DNA of 64,000 nt from contig JAIWZP010000002.1 of assembly GCA_025201375.1 (NCBI GenBank), forward strand, positions 310,001 to 374,000, given 5' to 3'. The stretch is from Gongronella butleri. Taxonomy: Eukaryota; Mucoromycota; Mucoromycetes; Mucorales; Cunninghamellaceae. Positions 1 through 11,386 of this stretch are shown piece after piece; the stretch's first letter is position 1, and each line of letters opens with the position of its first letter. The notes beneath the pieces were generated by a model, which saw nothing but the letters and a program-made list of their open reading frames with translations, did no database searches and was not told the DNA's origin. The position numbers and the translations under genes are program-made.

Positions 1-189
1 CCGGTCCACGGTGTAACCGCATTTTTGCAAAGTGTGGCATTGGAAATAAAACAGGATGCGACTTTGGACTTTGCGCAGTCGCAACACACAAGTGTGTTCC
101 TTTTTTTCTGCTTCTCGTGCCCTGTCCATTTTTTTTTGTTTTCTGTTGTTCACCTTCTTTTTTTATGTGCATACAGCAACCATCATAGC

Positions 190-1996
190 CCAACGTAGCG
201 ACGCGAGAGTCACTTCAAAGGAATCAGTAGCCAAAGACAGTAAAAAAAAAGCTTGTGTTTGAAGAGGAGATCGCGTTGAATGAGATTTCGGCCACTTGGT
301 GTAGGTACAGTATACTGTAATGACTCTGAGCGCCCCGACGCGTGAAACACCTCAAATGAATCAGCGGGAAAACGCGGTAAAAGCGCTTGTGGTTTGAGAA
401 CATCGCGTCGAGTTTACGGCCAGTTAGCCTTCAGGGCTTGTTTTGATCCCGTTTTGGCCCTGAACTTATGAAAATTGCATTTTCTCAGGACCGAGTGATC
501 CGATTTCTGGAAAAAATTGGAATCATCGACACTTTGGGTCGAGTATCCACTGGTCTGAATTTGAAGCCATACGGTGATGCTCATCGTGAGAAACACGCAA
601 ATTATTGTTTGGCGGTGGGTTTTCACTAGCAAACGCGAATCTCGAGATTTCTCGAGACTGAGCAATCGGATTCGCAAAAAAAGTTTACACCGTTGACGAA
701 TTGGGTCTACCATCAACTGGTCTAAATTTGGGACCAAAAGAGCAAGTTCCTGATGAAGCGCCAGTTTCATAGGCGTAACGGGTAAATTCACCACCATTTG
801 GTCTCGTACCGCGGCAACGGCTGAGCGCCCCGACGCGAGAGTTACCTCAAATGAATCAGCGGGCAAACGTGGTAAAAGCGCTTGCGATTTGGGAACATCG
901 CGTCAAGTTCTCGGCGAGATGAACCTTAAGGGTAGTTATGATCATGATTTGGCCCTGATTTTATGAGAAATGCATTTTCTCAGTACTGAGTTATCCGATT
1001 TCTGGAAAAAATTGGAATAATTGCAGTGTTGAGCAGAGTATCCACTGGTCTAAATTTGGCGCCAGATGGTCAGGTTCGTCGGGAGAAACGCGTAAAATAT
1101 TGTTTGGCTATGAGTTTTCACCAGCAAACACGAATATCGCGATTTCTCGAGACTGAGTGATCCGATTCGCGAACAAAATTAACAGTGCTGGGGACTTGGG
1201 TCCATCATCAACTGGTCCAAATTTGGGGTCAGATGAGCAAATTTCTGATGAAGTGCCAGTTTCATAGGCGTAAAGCGGTAAAGGGGGTAAATTCACCACC
1301 ATTTGGTCTCATACTATGGCAACGGCTGAGCACCCCGACGCGTGATATACATCAAATGAATCGCCGTTTAAACGCGGTTAAAGCGCTTGTGGTTTGGAGA
1401 CATCGCGTCTAGATCTCGACGAGTTAGCCTTTAGGGACCGTTTTAACCTTGATTTAGCCCAGAATTTGTGAAAAATGCATTTTCTCAGAACTAAGTGATT
1501 CAATCTCTGGGAAAACTTGGGATCGTCAAAATTTTGAGTCGAGGATCCACTGATATAAATTTGAAGCCATATGGTCTTGGTCATCGGGAGAAACGCGTGA
1601 AATAGTGTTTGGCGCTGGGTTATCACTAGCAAACACGAATCTTGAGATTTCTGAGGACTGAGTGATCCGATTTGCGAAAAAAATTAACACCCCTTGGAGA
1701 ATTTACCTACCATCAACTGGTCCAAATTTGGGTCCAAACGAGCACGTTTCTGAGGAAGCGTCAGTTTCACGCCCATAAAGGGGGTAAAATCACCAGCATT
1801 TGGTCGCGTATCGCAGCAACGGTTAGGCGCCCCGGCGCATAAGACACCTCAAATGAATCAGCGGGCAAACGCGTTAAAAGCGCTTGTGGTTTGGAGACAT
1901 CGCGTCGAAATCTCGACGAGTTGGCCGTTAGGGATCGTTTTAACCCTGATTTGGCCCTGAATTTGTGAAAAATGTATTTTCTCAGAGATCCGATTT

Positions 1997-2063
<67 letters not shown>

Positions 2064-2175
2064 TGGAACCATCGTACTTTTGAGTAGAGTGTCTACTTGA
2101 CCTAACTTTAGAGCCAAACGATCAGGCTCTTCCGGAGGAACGCGTAAAATATTGTTTCGTGGAGAGTTTTCACTG
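190..2175. repeat. Tandem repeat array, unit about 500 bases
   Basis: A landmark block (a CGACGCG motif, then CTCAAATGAATCAGCGGG, a GGTAAAAGCGCTT stretch and GACATCGCGTC) begins near 337, 831, 1337 and 1833, so the unit is 494 to 506 bases. A weaker partial copy lies at about 199-281. Each unit also contains two related half-units built on GAGTGATCCGAT followed about 70 bases on by ACTGGTCTAAATTTG. The last copy is interrupted by a long A run. No coding content is visible; the short open frames here are by-products of the repeat. Confidence 0.85.
1999..2061. repeat. Poly(A) run of 63 bases
   Basis: An uninterrupted run of 63 A sits inside the fourth repeat unit where other units have only 5 to 7 A. 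It is an expanded homopolymer and its exact length may be an assembly estimate. Confidence 0.9.
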
Positions 2176-2355
2176 CTAGCCGGTCAATTCTTGTTAAAAA
2201 TTAATAAAGCAGCCTGCATTCTTCGACAGCAAACGAAATTCTGCAGCTCTTGTGAACTCATAATGCAGCACGTTTTGTTTCTTGCTTTATCAGATGAAGA
2301 TTTTATGGTAGACAATGGAAAAAAAAATAATATATCAAAAGAACAAAAGAGATGT

Positions 2356-4354
2356 CTATCGGGGCTCTATGCCAAGCACTGTCAGTGTGTTCCCGACCAA
2401 GATGAGGCTGCCGGTGGTGAGGACCTGGACTTGCTGCTGCTGGTCCTTGCTGTAATCCACCACCCAGTCAATGGCCTCTTCAATGCATCCGACGACGTGC
2501 ACATTTTCCTTTTGGTATCCAGGGACTTGCTCCTGCCAGCTGTCGGCCAGGGATCGCTGCATGGACACGGCATCTTGCATGGACACCGTGTTGTTGGTAT
2601 TGTCTGCAAAAAAAAAAATATAAAAGTGAGATGCCCTGCGACTTTTGAGCCATCCTTTCCAACCCCCCAATTTTTACCTGATGTATAGCCTTCGCGATAG
2701 GTGACATTGGTAGTGAAGACGACATGGTCGAATTCGATGCCGGACTGCTTGAGACTGGACATGATGGCGAGGAGACGGGGGCCGTCACGGCCGTTTGTGC
2801 AATTGAATACGAGAACACGCTTGGCCTGCTTGTCACGGACTTCGTCCTTGAACCAGTCGCGGCACACTTCGAGGCTCTCCTTTGTATGGGCGCCATCCAG
2901 GAACCAAGTGACGTTGCTAGCCTTGCTGGCATATTTTGTCTCATCAATTGGCAGCTGCTGGCCTCGGCCTGGCCATACCACCTTGGCAAGTCCCGGCAAA
3001 AATGCGTCGGGCACCGCGTCGTCCAATTGCTCACCGCGCACGTGCTGCAGCCACTTGCGACACAGCTCAATTGCCACCAGCGCATTGTATTTTTGATGCA
3101 AGCCTGCCAAACCCACTTTGACATCCTTGAGCGCGTCCACCTGCGCCGGCGTCAACACGGTCAATGGCGCCTGCGCGTAAAAAAAAAAAAATGAGAAACT
3201 CCGCATTTTGCCCGTTTTTTTTATCCCAAATTTACATGCTTGTCCGCAGCGCGTTGCTTAACCACCTCCATAGCCTCGGGTACTTGCTCGAAACACACGA
3301 CTGGACGGCCCTCCTACAATAATCATCACTCGTGAGCTCGATGGGTGCTTTTTTCTTTCTTTATCTCTTTTTTTACCTTGATGATGCCTGCTTTGTGCCA
3401 CGCAATCTTGTCAATGGTATCGCCAAGCACGCTAACGTGATCCAAGCCAAGCGAAGTGATGCCGCACACCACAGGTTGCTCGATGATGTTGGTCGCGTCG
3501 TATTCGCCGCCCACACCAACTTCAAGGATCGCGACATCGACCTATTTTAGACCAATTACGTGAATTCCTCGTCCAATTTCGCCCAATATCGTTCAATTTT
3601 GTTACCTTTTCCTGAATAAAGGCGTGCATGGCGAGCAATGCAAGGTAGCGGAAGTAGATGGGCTTGTCGGGGTGGTTGCGCTGATCACGGATGGCCTTTT
3701 TGGGGTCGTTGCCGAGAAGTTCTTGGCCAAAGGGGATGTATTGTTCTTTGGTATCCTCGAGGCGCGTCCACACATCCTCCGAGTACTTTGCAAAGAGATC
3801 CTCGCTGATCGGCTCACCATTGATGCGGATGCGCTCGCGCACAGCGACAAGATGCGGCGACGTGAACAAACCCGTGCGGATCGGCCGGTCTGTGGGCAAA
3901 TGGCGCAGAATCGACTGCGTCAGCGCCGACGTACTTCCCTTTCCCTTGGTGCCCGTGATGTGGATGATTTGCAGCTGATTAAAATCCTCAGGCTAAGCAA
4001 AAAAAATGAAAAAAAGAAAAAAGAAAAAGAAAAAGTGAGTGCGCGTGACACAAAGAGTGCATGGGCGCGGGGTGTCAATGCCACGTTTGTCCTGCCCATT
4101 ATCTCGTCTTTCCCCTCTCGTTTCTCTTTTTCTTTTTTTTCTTACCTTGTAGCCAATGCGCTCGAAATAATGGCGCATTTCGGGCAAGCTGTACTGATTC
4201 ATCCTCGGTCCGGCCTTGCGCAGCTGCTCCAGGAGCGCAGCGTTGGTCTGGAGCGAATTGAGCTTGTTGATAGCTTCCTTTGAACGAAAAAAGAACGAGT
4301 CAATGCGCTTTCACGCTTTCACAAGGCAATTTTTACTTGATACGTGAACGGCAT
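2356..4354 (-). CDS. MET7: Folylpolyglutamate synthase
   Basis: The enzyme adds glutamates to tetrahydrofolate using ATP, which retains folates in cytosol and mitochondria and feeds methionine synthesis. I read seven exons on the minus strand: 4337-4354, 4146-4277, 3606-3992, 3377-3541, 3236-3313, 2678-3170 and 2356-2603. All are in phase and give about 506 residues, normal for the family. Exon 1 encodes only MPFTYQ and continues into [12 protein letters not shown], the usual family N-terminus. The Mur-ligase P-loop GTKGKGS is at residues 64-70, the folate loop FTSPHL at 93-98, [13 protein letters not shown] at 185-197 and LGLDH at 210-214. FLDGAHT marks the C-terminal ligase domain. No mitochondrial presequence is evident from this start. 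The next gene upstream, TDP1, ends 263 bases away on the same strand. Confidence 0.95.
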
Positions 4355-4617
4355 TCTAGACAAGCTTCTTGAGGTGGAGAAAGAACGAAACAGGTGTAGC
4401 ATACACAATGGAGAGGAAAGAGGATAAGACAAAAAAGAAAAAGAGAGATACAAAAAAAAATTTAAATGCGCCTTCCTTTTGTGGGGGCGCGAATCGGCTT
4501 CCACCCAGAGCCAATCATCATCATGCATCTCGATTTTGCGCATCTCCGTAAAAAAGTGAATAAAAAAAAAGGTGGCTATTGTCCATGGTTGCCTTTTTCT
4601 TTTATTGCGCATTCCAA

Positions 4618-5583
4618 TTAGTACATGCCATCTTGCATCCATGGTTGCTGGTCATCACGATACCGAGGCGCTGGTCTAATATAGGGAGTGGGGAATTCAC
4701 TAGAGCGAGTGATGGGGAGCACGACGCCAAGTTCCCAGTTGCTGGATCAACGCGGGTGAGTCATTGCTCCTTTTTATCTCTCTCTTTTTCTCTTTTTTTT
4801 CAATCTCTTGACTTACTTGATGGTATTGCGTATTTCGCCGGTGTCCCTGGCTCGTGAGATGCGTCCCCAGGCCGCCGCAGTGGCATTGTGGCTCCTGAAC
4901 AGCAAACAAGGCACGCAATGAAAAGTGTAACGTGAGACAAAGTGCCAAATCGAAACGCGTTTTGCGTTTGTTCTCTTGTCTTACCCGACATAAAGGTACC
5001 CAAGCACCTCCTCGCCCTGCTCGCTGGGCGTCGATGATGATGAGCTTGTCGATGTTGTTGCCGGAGAAGCGGGTTTGGATGAAGTGCTTGCGGTTTGAGC
5101 TGCAGACGTCGCTTTTTTCTTCCATGTCGCGATGATGTACTAAAAAAAAGCAACCTTGAACTCAGCGTGCCGCGTTCTCGGTGTGTCAATGAATCGCTCT
5201 TTACCTTGGTGTGCATGAGCGTGCCCGCGCGGTGGCTAATTGCGCTTCGCATCACTTGACGGGGAAAAGTGGCCTTTGCCCAGTTCTTGGTCGCCAAAAA
5301 AATGGTGCCAGCGCCCTGGATACGTTGAAAAAAAAAGGTTAGTGACTCATGTTGCCATTGAAGACCTTGAAATCATACAGGCTGGCCTAGACGGCTATTG
5401 TTGACCGTATCTAGAGTGGGGAAGATGACCTCGATTGGCGGAAGTGGCGGTGTTGTTCCACGCTGAGCAGGTGTCAGGGATGGCTCGCGCCCTTGGAATG
5501 ATGTATACAATTGATTCAGGTACTTTGAGTCGAGGGCGCCGAGCGACGACGTCTATAGGCGAAGAAAAAAAGAATGAAAACGC

Positions 5584-5621
<38 letters not shown>

Positions 5622-6835
5622 TGCGTGTGTGCCTGTATACCTGCATTTCGACATGGAGCACGCGCTGGGGGTTGATGGGGCCCATTGAGCGGACGACGGC
5701 AGCCATGCGCGCGTGGCCAAATTTATCGTATTTGCCGTGGCCTTGATGCACACCACTGACGGACGCGACGACGTGGGCCTTGGCCAATGAGAAATCATAT
5801 TTGGTGAGCGACTGCTTCACAGATTCGGGCACGGTCATGCGCGTCAGCAGATCGGCAATGTCGCGCGCAAATGCAGGAAGGTCGGAAATGGCGGAAGGTG
5901 GCGCGGATGCGGGGAGCAATGGAAAATCTTGGATAAACACCACGTTATCAAGTTCATTGTAATCGTAATCAACCTGGTAGCCCAAGGAAAAATACAAAAA
6001 AAAAAAAAGTAAAAAAGAGAGTGAGATGCATGGCAGACGCGTGGGACGTGCCATTTTTTTTTTTTTTTTACGAGGTTGGCGGAGCCAATGACGACGCGCA
6101 AGCTCTCATCGTAGAAAAGGAGCATTAATTTAGGGTGGAAGATCCCGTAATCAAACTTCAAAGGCGGGTATATGACCATGCGGCGGCCAGAGGTGTCCAA
6201 TGGGATCTTTTGTGCGGGTTTGCCATGCGTGACCAAAACGAGCTGAATGTCGCCATATTGTGCATGAATAAAATCTTTACTGTAGACGTACGCGGTGATG
6301 CAAGCACGTCGCAGATGATCCTAGAATACCCCCCAAAAAAAAACAAAGAAAAGTTGAGAAACAGGATCCATTGGGCACCAAAACGCGCTTTGTTTTCGAT
6401 TACCTTCTGGACAATGTCCTCAATGCGGATAAACGTGGGTCCTGAAAAGCCGCGGACATGGGTAAGCTTGATAGTTCCTTGCCAATATCGGTCAAACTTG
6501 CGCGCCGACTTGCTGTTATTGCTGCTGCTACTGCTTTCGTCTGCCGCGCGCTTCTTGCCTGCGCCTATGATGCTACTGCTGCTGCTGCCGACTGGAGCCC
6601 CGCTGATGTTGCCGTTGTCGTCGTCGATCACGACCGACGCGCTGTCGAGCGCCAGCATGTCGCGTGCCGTAAGCTCGTCGACTGATTTACCAAGCGTGAG
6701 GGCCAGTGCCAGCTTGCGGTCCTCAATTTCTTGTTGTTGCTTGTCAAGGTGCGCCTGGTAGTGTCCCTTTTCCTCGTCCAAAGACAGCGCAATAGCTAGC
6801 GCAAGCTGCTCGTCGTCGCTCGTGGAATCAGACAT
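4618..6835 (-). CDS. TDP1: Tyrosyl-DNA phosphodiesterase 1 with N-terminal UIM
   Basis: The protein hydrolyses the bond between DNA 3' ends and a trapped topoisomerase I tyrosine, a nuclear repair function. Eight in-phase exons on minus: 6404-6835, 6072-6320, 5641-5973, 5379-5552, 5205-5315, 4985-5139, 4817-4894 and 4618-4741, about 551 residues. Both HKD-type motifs are present: H206, K208 and N226 in FHPKLMLLFY...GSANL, and H431, K433 and N488 in LMHTK...SHNATAAAWG. Residues 8-22 (EQLALAIALSL in an acidic setting) match a ubiquitin-interacting motif, and a weaker second copy (KLALALTLG) follows near 40-50. A low-complexity Ser/Asn stretch separates these from the catalytic core. I chose the ATG at 6835 because the frame upstream is lysine-rich and unlike protein. 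An inserted Ser/Thr-rich segment lies between the second HTK and SHN. Confidence 0.95.
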
Positions 6836-7610
6836 AGAGGAACAATAAAAGAAATGGGAAGAAAGGCAATCAAATTGAACATCAGCCTGCTGCGGACATT
6901 CAAGTCGCTTTTTTTTTTTTTTGTTTTCTTGCAACGCGTCTCAGCCCAAATGGCCCACCGCCATGATTTTCAAGCATTGTAGCGGTCCCTCTGGGCCAAT
7001 GCCACCAGAAGCCACGCATAACGTACAAAATCAAAAGACCTACAATATCGGCGCTGCTGGTCTCATTGTACAAATGTCTTTTTATGAGGAGGTATCGCCA
7101 ATTATGCATTTGCCAAGGCAAATCAAGGCAATTTCCACTAGTAATCTGTGTTTTGACCACTTTGTAGCTTCGCTTCAGTGAAAAAGTATTTCAAAAAATA
7201 GAAACGCGCTTTGTTTGACTCACCGAGTGTCTGAAAAAAAGCGGGACTTCGTGTCGTCGGTGTGTAATTCGTTTCTTCTCGGATAAAGCGCGTCGGCTAG
7301 AATTTTCATTCGAGCACAATAGCAGCCGACACGCTCTCTTGATCGTGTGGTGTGAATAGCCCACAGCTGGTGACCCGCTTTGTTTTCAAATTTCATATTT
7401 TCTATGATTTTTCTTGTTTTGGCACATTTGTCTGTCGCAGCATTCTGAAGATGTAGACCAGAAGCATTGTGGCGCAATTTACCCCAAAAAAAGACAATGG
7501 TGCAACCATGTCTCGTGGCTAAAAAGAAGGTCATGGACAAGGAAAAAGGCCGCTTTTCTTTCAAAACCGCCTAGTTTTTCTTTGTTTCAATTAAAAAGTG
7601 CAGGAGCGCC
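6836..7610. other. Intergenic, no gene seen
   Basis: This stretch separates the TDP1 start from the first gene of the tandem family. It contains an 86-codon minus frame (6900-7160) with no recognisable motif. It presumably carries the TDP1 promoter and the promoter of the first family gene, but I see no clear TATA box. Confidence 0.5.
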
Positions 7611-8132
7611 ATGAAGAAATTAGAAATTGACCGACTTCTCAGCGACCTGGGAATTGATTTTGAGCCGGTGGATGCCACGCTGATGATCCGCCCCATCACA
7701 GCCGTGAGCATACATTTTAATTTACTAGATGACCACAAGTTTCTGTACGAATCTAACAAGACATATTCACACAGAGTGGCCATTGACAAGGGCGTTCAAT
7801 CGTTCCGCTACCTCAACTTTTATGAAGTCATGTTCTGGTACCGCTTCTACATTTGCAAAAAAGGCTTCCGCATCCATGACTTTCCACGCAAGTTTTACAC
7901 GCGCGTCAAGGGAATTGACCATATGAAAGCCTTCAACATTCACAACAGCTACTACAAGTCCAATTACCAATACATGAGCCGCATCCCAGCGCATTACAAG
8001 ACCATTGAGAGGAAAAAAGGGCTTGCCATCGTGCGCGAGGCCATGGAGGCGTACATTGAGCATTACCAAGGCATCCCACCTTACTTTTTTATGGACAACT
8101 TGGATAGGAAGCTCTGCTATGTCAGCGAATAA
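7611..8132 (+). CDS. Tandem-family protein, copy 1 (unknown function)
   Basis: I do not recognise this 173-residue protein. It is one of five paralogues in tandem here and, unlike most genes around it, has no intron. Shared landmarks in order are a start MKK.EIDR, IDFEPVDATL near residues 19-28, a conserved centre FYEVMFWYRFYICKKG near 75-90, then YMSRIP, a basic ERKKGLAIVREAM segment and GIPPYFF near the end. It is rich in aromatic residues, has a conserved Cys-Lys-(Lys/Arg)-Gly, and shows no signal peptide or membrane segment. Copy 1 has an insertion of roughly 8 to 15 residues between YE and the centre relative to copies 3 and 5. The stop codon lies inside an AATAAA hexamer (8128-8133), so the 3' untranslated region may be very short. 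Confidence 0.7.
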   Translation: MKKLEIDRLLSDLGIDFEPVDATLMIRPITAVSIHFNLLDDHKFLYESNKTYSHRVAIDKGVQSFRYLNFYEVMFWYRFYICKKGFRIHDFPRKFYTRVKGIDHMKAFNIHNSYYKSNYQYMSRIPAHYKTIERKKGLAIVREAMEAYIEHYQGIPPYFFMDNLDRKLCYVSE

Positions 8133-8435
8133 AAAAATAAACGCGCTCAATCATCCATTTACCTGGATTCATTGAAAAAAACGAGAATTGGGCAATGCAA
8201 CCTCACTTTTTGGAAGATTGCCAACGGAATACGTACCAGCTGCCGCAGCAACCTCACCATAGTTTTGCGACAAATTGAATGACCGCAGTCCTTGATGGTT
8301 CTAAAAAAAAAGGTTACTTTTTATTTTTCTTGGTTTTTTTTTTTTATTTTTATTTTTATTTTTATTTTTTTATTTTTTTTACTTTTCTTTTTCTTTTTCT
8401 TTTTGTTCTTTTCAATTGTTGAATTCGGAAACGAA

Positions 8436-8937
8436 ATGAAGAAACCCGAGATTGACCGATGTATCCACAACCTGAGAATTGATTTTGAGCCCATGGAGGC
8501 CTTTCTGTTGATCCGTCCTATATTCTTGTCGTCGTTTACCTACGATTCGTTGTATAATATGCAAACATTGCACGATGACAAAATGGACATTCAGAGAGGT
8601 CTCCAAAAATACCATTTTCACAGCTTTTACGAGGTTATGTTCTGGTATCGCTTTTACATTTGCAAAAAAGGGCTATCACGTCCAAAATATCCCAACAAAG
8701 GACGCAACAACACGCCCCAACGGCATCAACAGACACAAGTCAGGCATCAATCGCTTCTACAAGTCCAATTATCAATACATGAGCTGCGTTCCAGACAAAT
8801 TTAGGAGCATCGACAGGACAAAGGGCTTAGGCATCATGCGCGAAGCAATGGTAGGGTATATTAAAAGGCATCAGGGTATCCCTCCCTATTATTTCAATGA
8901 CGTATTAGACAGAAAATTGTGTCATATTACAAAGTAA
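8436..8937 (+). pseudogene. Tandem-family copy 2, frameshifted
   Basis: The first part starts MKKPEIDR and carries IDFEPMEAFL and FYEVMFWYRFYICKKG in one frame. The second part (YHVQNIPTK...YMSCVPDKF...RTKGLGIMREAM...GIPPYYF) continues in the next frame and ends at 8937. The switch falls in an A6G3 run at 8665-8673, where copy 4 has A5G3, so one inserted base explains it. It is either a recent null allele or a homopolymer sequencing error. The rest of the gene is intact and closest to copy 4, including the same CAATTGTTGAATTCGGA block just before the start. AATAAA follows the stop within a few bases. Confidence 0.7.
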
Positions 8938-10149
8938 ATACAATAAAAGTCCATTTTCACCGTTTATCTCAAATTTCGTAAAAAAAAAAAAAAAAAAAAA
9001 AAAAAAGGTAGATATTACTTTGTGTTGTGCACGCGAGGCACTCGCTCTTCTCGATCAAATTCAGGTCGTCGGATCGCCATGCCACTCACACACCATGGGT
9101 AAATACGTCTCATTTACAGGTACAAATGCACTGAAGCACGCGTTGGTTTTCGCGAAAATCGCGCTTTGCTGCTTATTTTCGACACAAGACCATCTCGATG
9201 AAAATTGGCCACAGCACATAAAAAAATAAGTTCATCAGAATATTTATAGCTTGCTGCGTACGTGGACACTGTTGATTTATGAAAAAGGCCAGTTCCAATA
9301 GACTTTTATGTGAAGCAATGTTTGGCTGCACGTTTTCGACGCGTGAAAAAGCGCGTCAAACGTCAAGTTACACGCGCCTGCTCTTAACAAAATCAAAGAA
9401 GGTTCACTTGCTAATGGAGGCGTCAGTGCAGCTCCGCAGGTACGTTTTGTCGCGCAATTCGCGATTGAATCTTTTTCTAAAATCTGCAATTGCTCGTCAA
9501 GGAGCATATGGACTGCCCATTTTTGGGTCATTTTTGTGGTTTCTCCAGGCGATGTATCATGCGTGTAAGTTTGATGCGATTCCAGAGACCTGTTTTTCAA
9601 TTTTCGTTTTGAATCCTTGCCACGGCTAAATTTTGATTTGTCTGTGACGCGCCCCAATGAAAAGCGGTGGTCGCAAATCGCGTCCCAATAGGGGTTTCCG
9701 GGGCGCAATTTCTCATAAAGACAGCATTTTGGGGGCTATGCAATGCCTGCTTGAAGTAAAAAGCTGAATTGCCCTCAAAACGAATGTTCTTGGAATTTCT
9801 CCTCACAAACTAATTCATATGGCCTCCAAACAGAATCACTCGATGGTTGACTCCAAAGACGCTGGGACGGGACGGCTTCCTCATAATTGGGTTAATGCTG
9901 TAACGCCAGTAGTCGCGAATTGGGTGGATGTTGGCATTTTTGGAGGTTTGCGCAAGGCTGTTTTGAGCTGAAGTTGATCAAAACTGGCAAGGACGCCCAT
10001 GGTTGGACCTATGGACTTGCCGCAGCAATTGAAAAAAAGGGGTGCTCTGTTGTGTGACAAAAGTCATTGGCCGTCCTATAAAAATAAGCTTTTGTCCTTG
10101 TGTCCTTTTCCACCATTCTTTTTTTGTTTTGTTTTTCCTGCACCCCAAT
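8938..10149. repeat. Interspersed repeat R1, copy A, between family genes
   Basis: About 9.12-9.73 kb matches R1 copies at 27.0, 36.7 and 45.8 kb. Shared landmarks are CTCGATGAAAATTGG, a block reading GACGCGTGAAAAAGCGCGTC, TTGCTCGTCAA, TTTTTCAATTTTCGTTTT, CCACGGCTAAA and CGCGTCCCAATAGGGGTTTCC. The first bases (about 9020-9060) instead resemble the region downstream of family copy 4 (about 11470-11520). A poly(A) run is at 8981-9006. The copy has no coding capacity that I can see. Confidence 0.65.
10077..10085 (+). promoter_or_regulatory. TATA-like box of family copy 3
   Basis: TATAAAAAT lies 65 bases before the copy 3 start codon and is followed by a pyrimidine-rich leader. It is the clearest TATA-like element in the tandem family. 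Confidence 0.4.
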
Positions 10150-10626
10150 ATGAAGAAGCCCGACGTGGATCGTGTGTTATGCGAGGCGGGGATCGATTTT
10201 GAACCCGTGGACGCGATGCTGCTCATTCATTCATTTTACGCCAACTTTTTCCACTGGCAACTGAAAGAAGGCGAAGAAAAGCACAAGGCCGTGATCACTA
10301 GGGGCTTGAAGCAATACCACTTTATAAACTTTTTTGAGGCCATGCTCTGGTACAGATTTTACACTTGCAAACGAGGGTATCGTGTCCATGGCCCGTCTTA
10401 CTATGGCAATTCGCGCAGCATCTACTTTGCCAATTCCAGCTACATGAGCCGCATACCCGCGGACTACAAGGCAATCGACCGGGTGAAAGGTCTGGCCATT
10501 GTCCGCGAGGCGCTCAGCGAGTTTGTTGAGATAAACAACGGCATCCCAAAGTATTACTCGGAAGACGTCTTGAACGAGACCATTTGCCATCTTAGCCAAC
10601 AAGAACCAGAACAAGAACAAGAATAA
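10150..10626 (+). CDS. Tandem-family protein, copy 3
   Basis: This 158-residue intronless member starts MKKPDVDRVLCEAGIDFEPVDA. It has the conserved centre FFEAMLWYRFYTCKRGYRVHG, then YMSRIPADYKAIDRVKGLAIVREAL and GIPKYYSED. It differs from copies 1, 2 and 4 by carrying Cys in the first helix-like segment (VLCEAG, shared with copy 5) and by a Gln/Glu-rich C-terminal tail. Its stop codon is part of AATAAA. The closest relative within the array is copy 5, so the array seems to hold two subtypes (1/2/4 and 3/5). Function is unknown. Confidence 0.7.
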   Translation: MKKPDVDRVLCEAGIDFEPVDAMLLIHSFYANFFHWQLKEGEEKHKAVITRGLKQYHFINFFEAMLWYRFYTCKRGYRVHGPSYYGNSRSIYFANSSYMSRIPADYKAIDRVKGLAIVREALSEFVEINNGIPKYYSEDVLNETICHLSQQEPEQEQE

Positions 10627-10888
10627 AAGTCGCCATCTTTGCCTCTAAATCATCTTTAAAAATTGCTATTCAATGGCGACGCGATGTTTGTTATAAAAGA
10701 AGCGTGTCAATCTCTTTTGGTGCCCATGTGCAACGTCAATTTGATCTTGCCGCAGCACGTTCAGCTCAATTTTGCAATCCAATTGAATGGCCGCAGTCCC
10801 TGTCGATCGTTTAAAACGGGTCATTTCTTGTTTTTCCTTGCTCATCCTTGTTTTTGGATTTTTTTCAATTGTTGAATTCGGACGCGAA

Positions 10889-11386
10889 ATGAAGAAATCC
10901 GACATGGACCGACTTCTCCACGACCTGGGAATTGATTTTGAGCCCATGGAGGCCATGCTGTTGATTCATCCTATATACAAGTCGGCTTTTACCTACAATA
11001 TATTTGATGACATGCAAATGTTGTACGAATGCGACGTGGACGTCTACAGGGGACTCCAGAAATACCATTTCCACAGCTTTTACGAGGTTATGCTCTGGTA
11101 TCGCTTTTACATTTGCAAAAAGGGCTATCGCGCCCACCTGCTTCCGAGCAAAAGGGATTCACATGCAGAAGGCATCAACCAGTACAAATCAACCAACCAC
11201 GGCTACGTCATATCCAATTATATCTACATGAGCCGCATACCAGAGCACATAAGAAACTTGGACAGAACAAAGGGCCTTGGCGTTGTGCGCGAGGCAATGT
11301 TCAAATGCATAGAGAAGCACCAAGGCATTCCTCCCTATTTTGCCAATGACATTTTGGACAAAAAAATCTGTTACATTGTCAAATAA
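10889..11386 (+). CDS. Tandem-family protein, copy 4
   Basis: This 165-residue intronless member starts MKKSDMDRLLHDLGIDFEPMEA and contains FYEVMLWYRFYICKKGYRAH, YMSRIPEHIRNLDRTKGLGVVREAM and GIPPYFAND. It is the intact counterpart of the frameshifted copy 2. The 20 to 25 bases before the start codon are almost identical in the two, and a further upstream block (AATTGAATG.CCGCAGTCC) is also shared, which supports duplication of a unit larger than the gene. The stop TAA is embedded in AAATAAAAATAAA. Confidence 0.72.
   Translation: MKKSDMDRLLHDLGIDFEPMEAMLLIHPIYKSAFTYNIFDDMQMLYECDVDVYRGLQKYHFHSFYEVMLWYRFYICKKGYRAHLLPSKRDSHAEGINQYKSTNHGYVISNYIYMSRIPEHIRNLDRTKGLGVVREAMFKCIEKHQGIPPYFANDILDKKICYIVK

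Noticed and set aside
56..262. A 68-codon plus frame with a hydrophobic stretch resembling a signal peptide
   Set aside because: It is Phe-rich because of T runs, and its end overlaps the degenerate satellite unit.
414..2117. Repeated small minus frames in the left-edge satellite
   Set aside because: The frames differ in each unit and are broken by the poly(A) run, so they are not conserved coding sequence.
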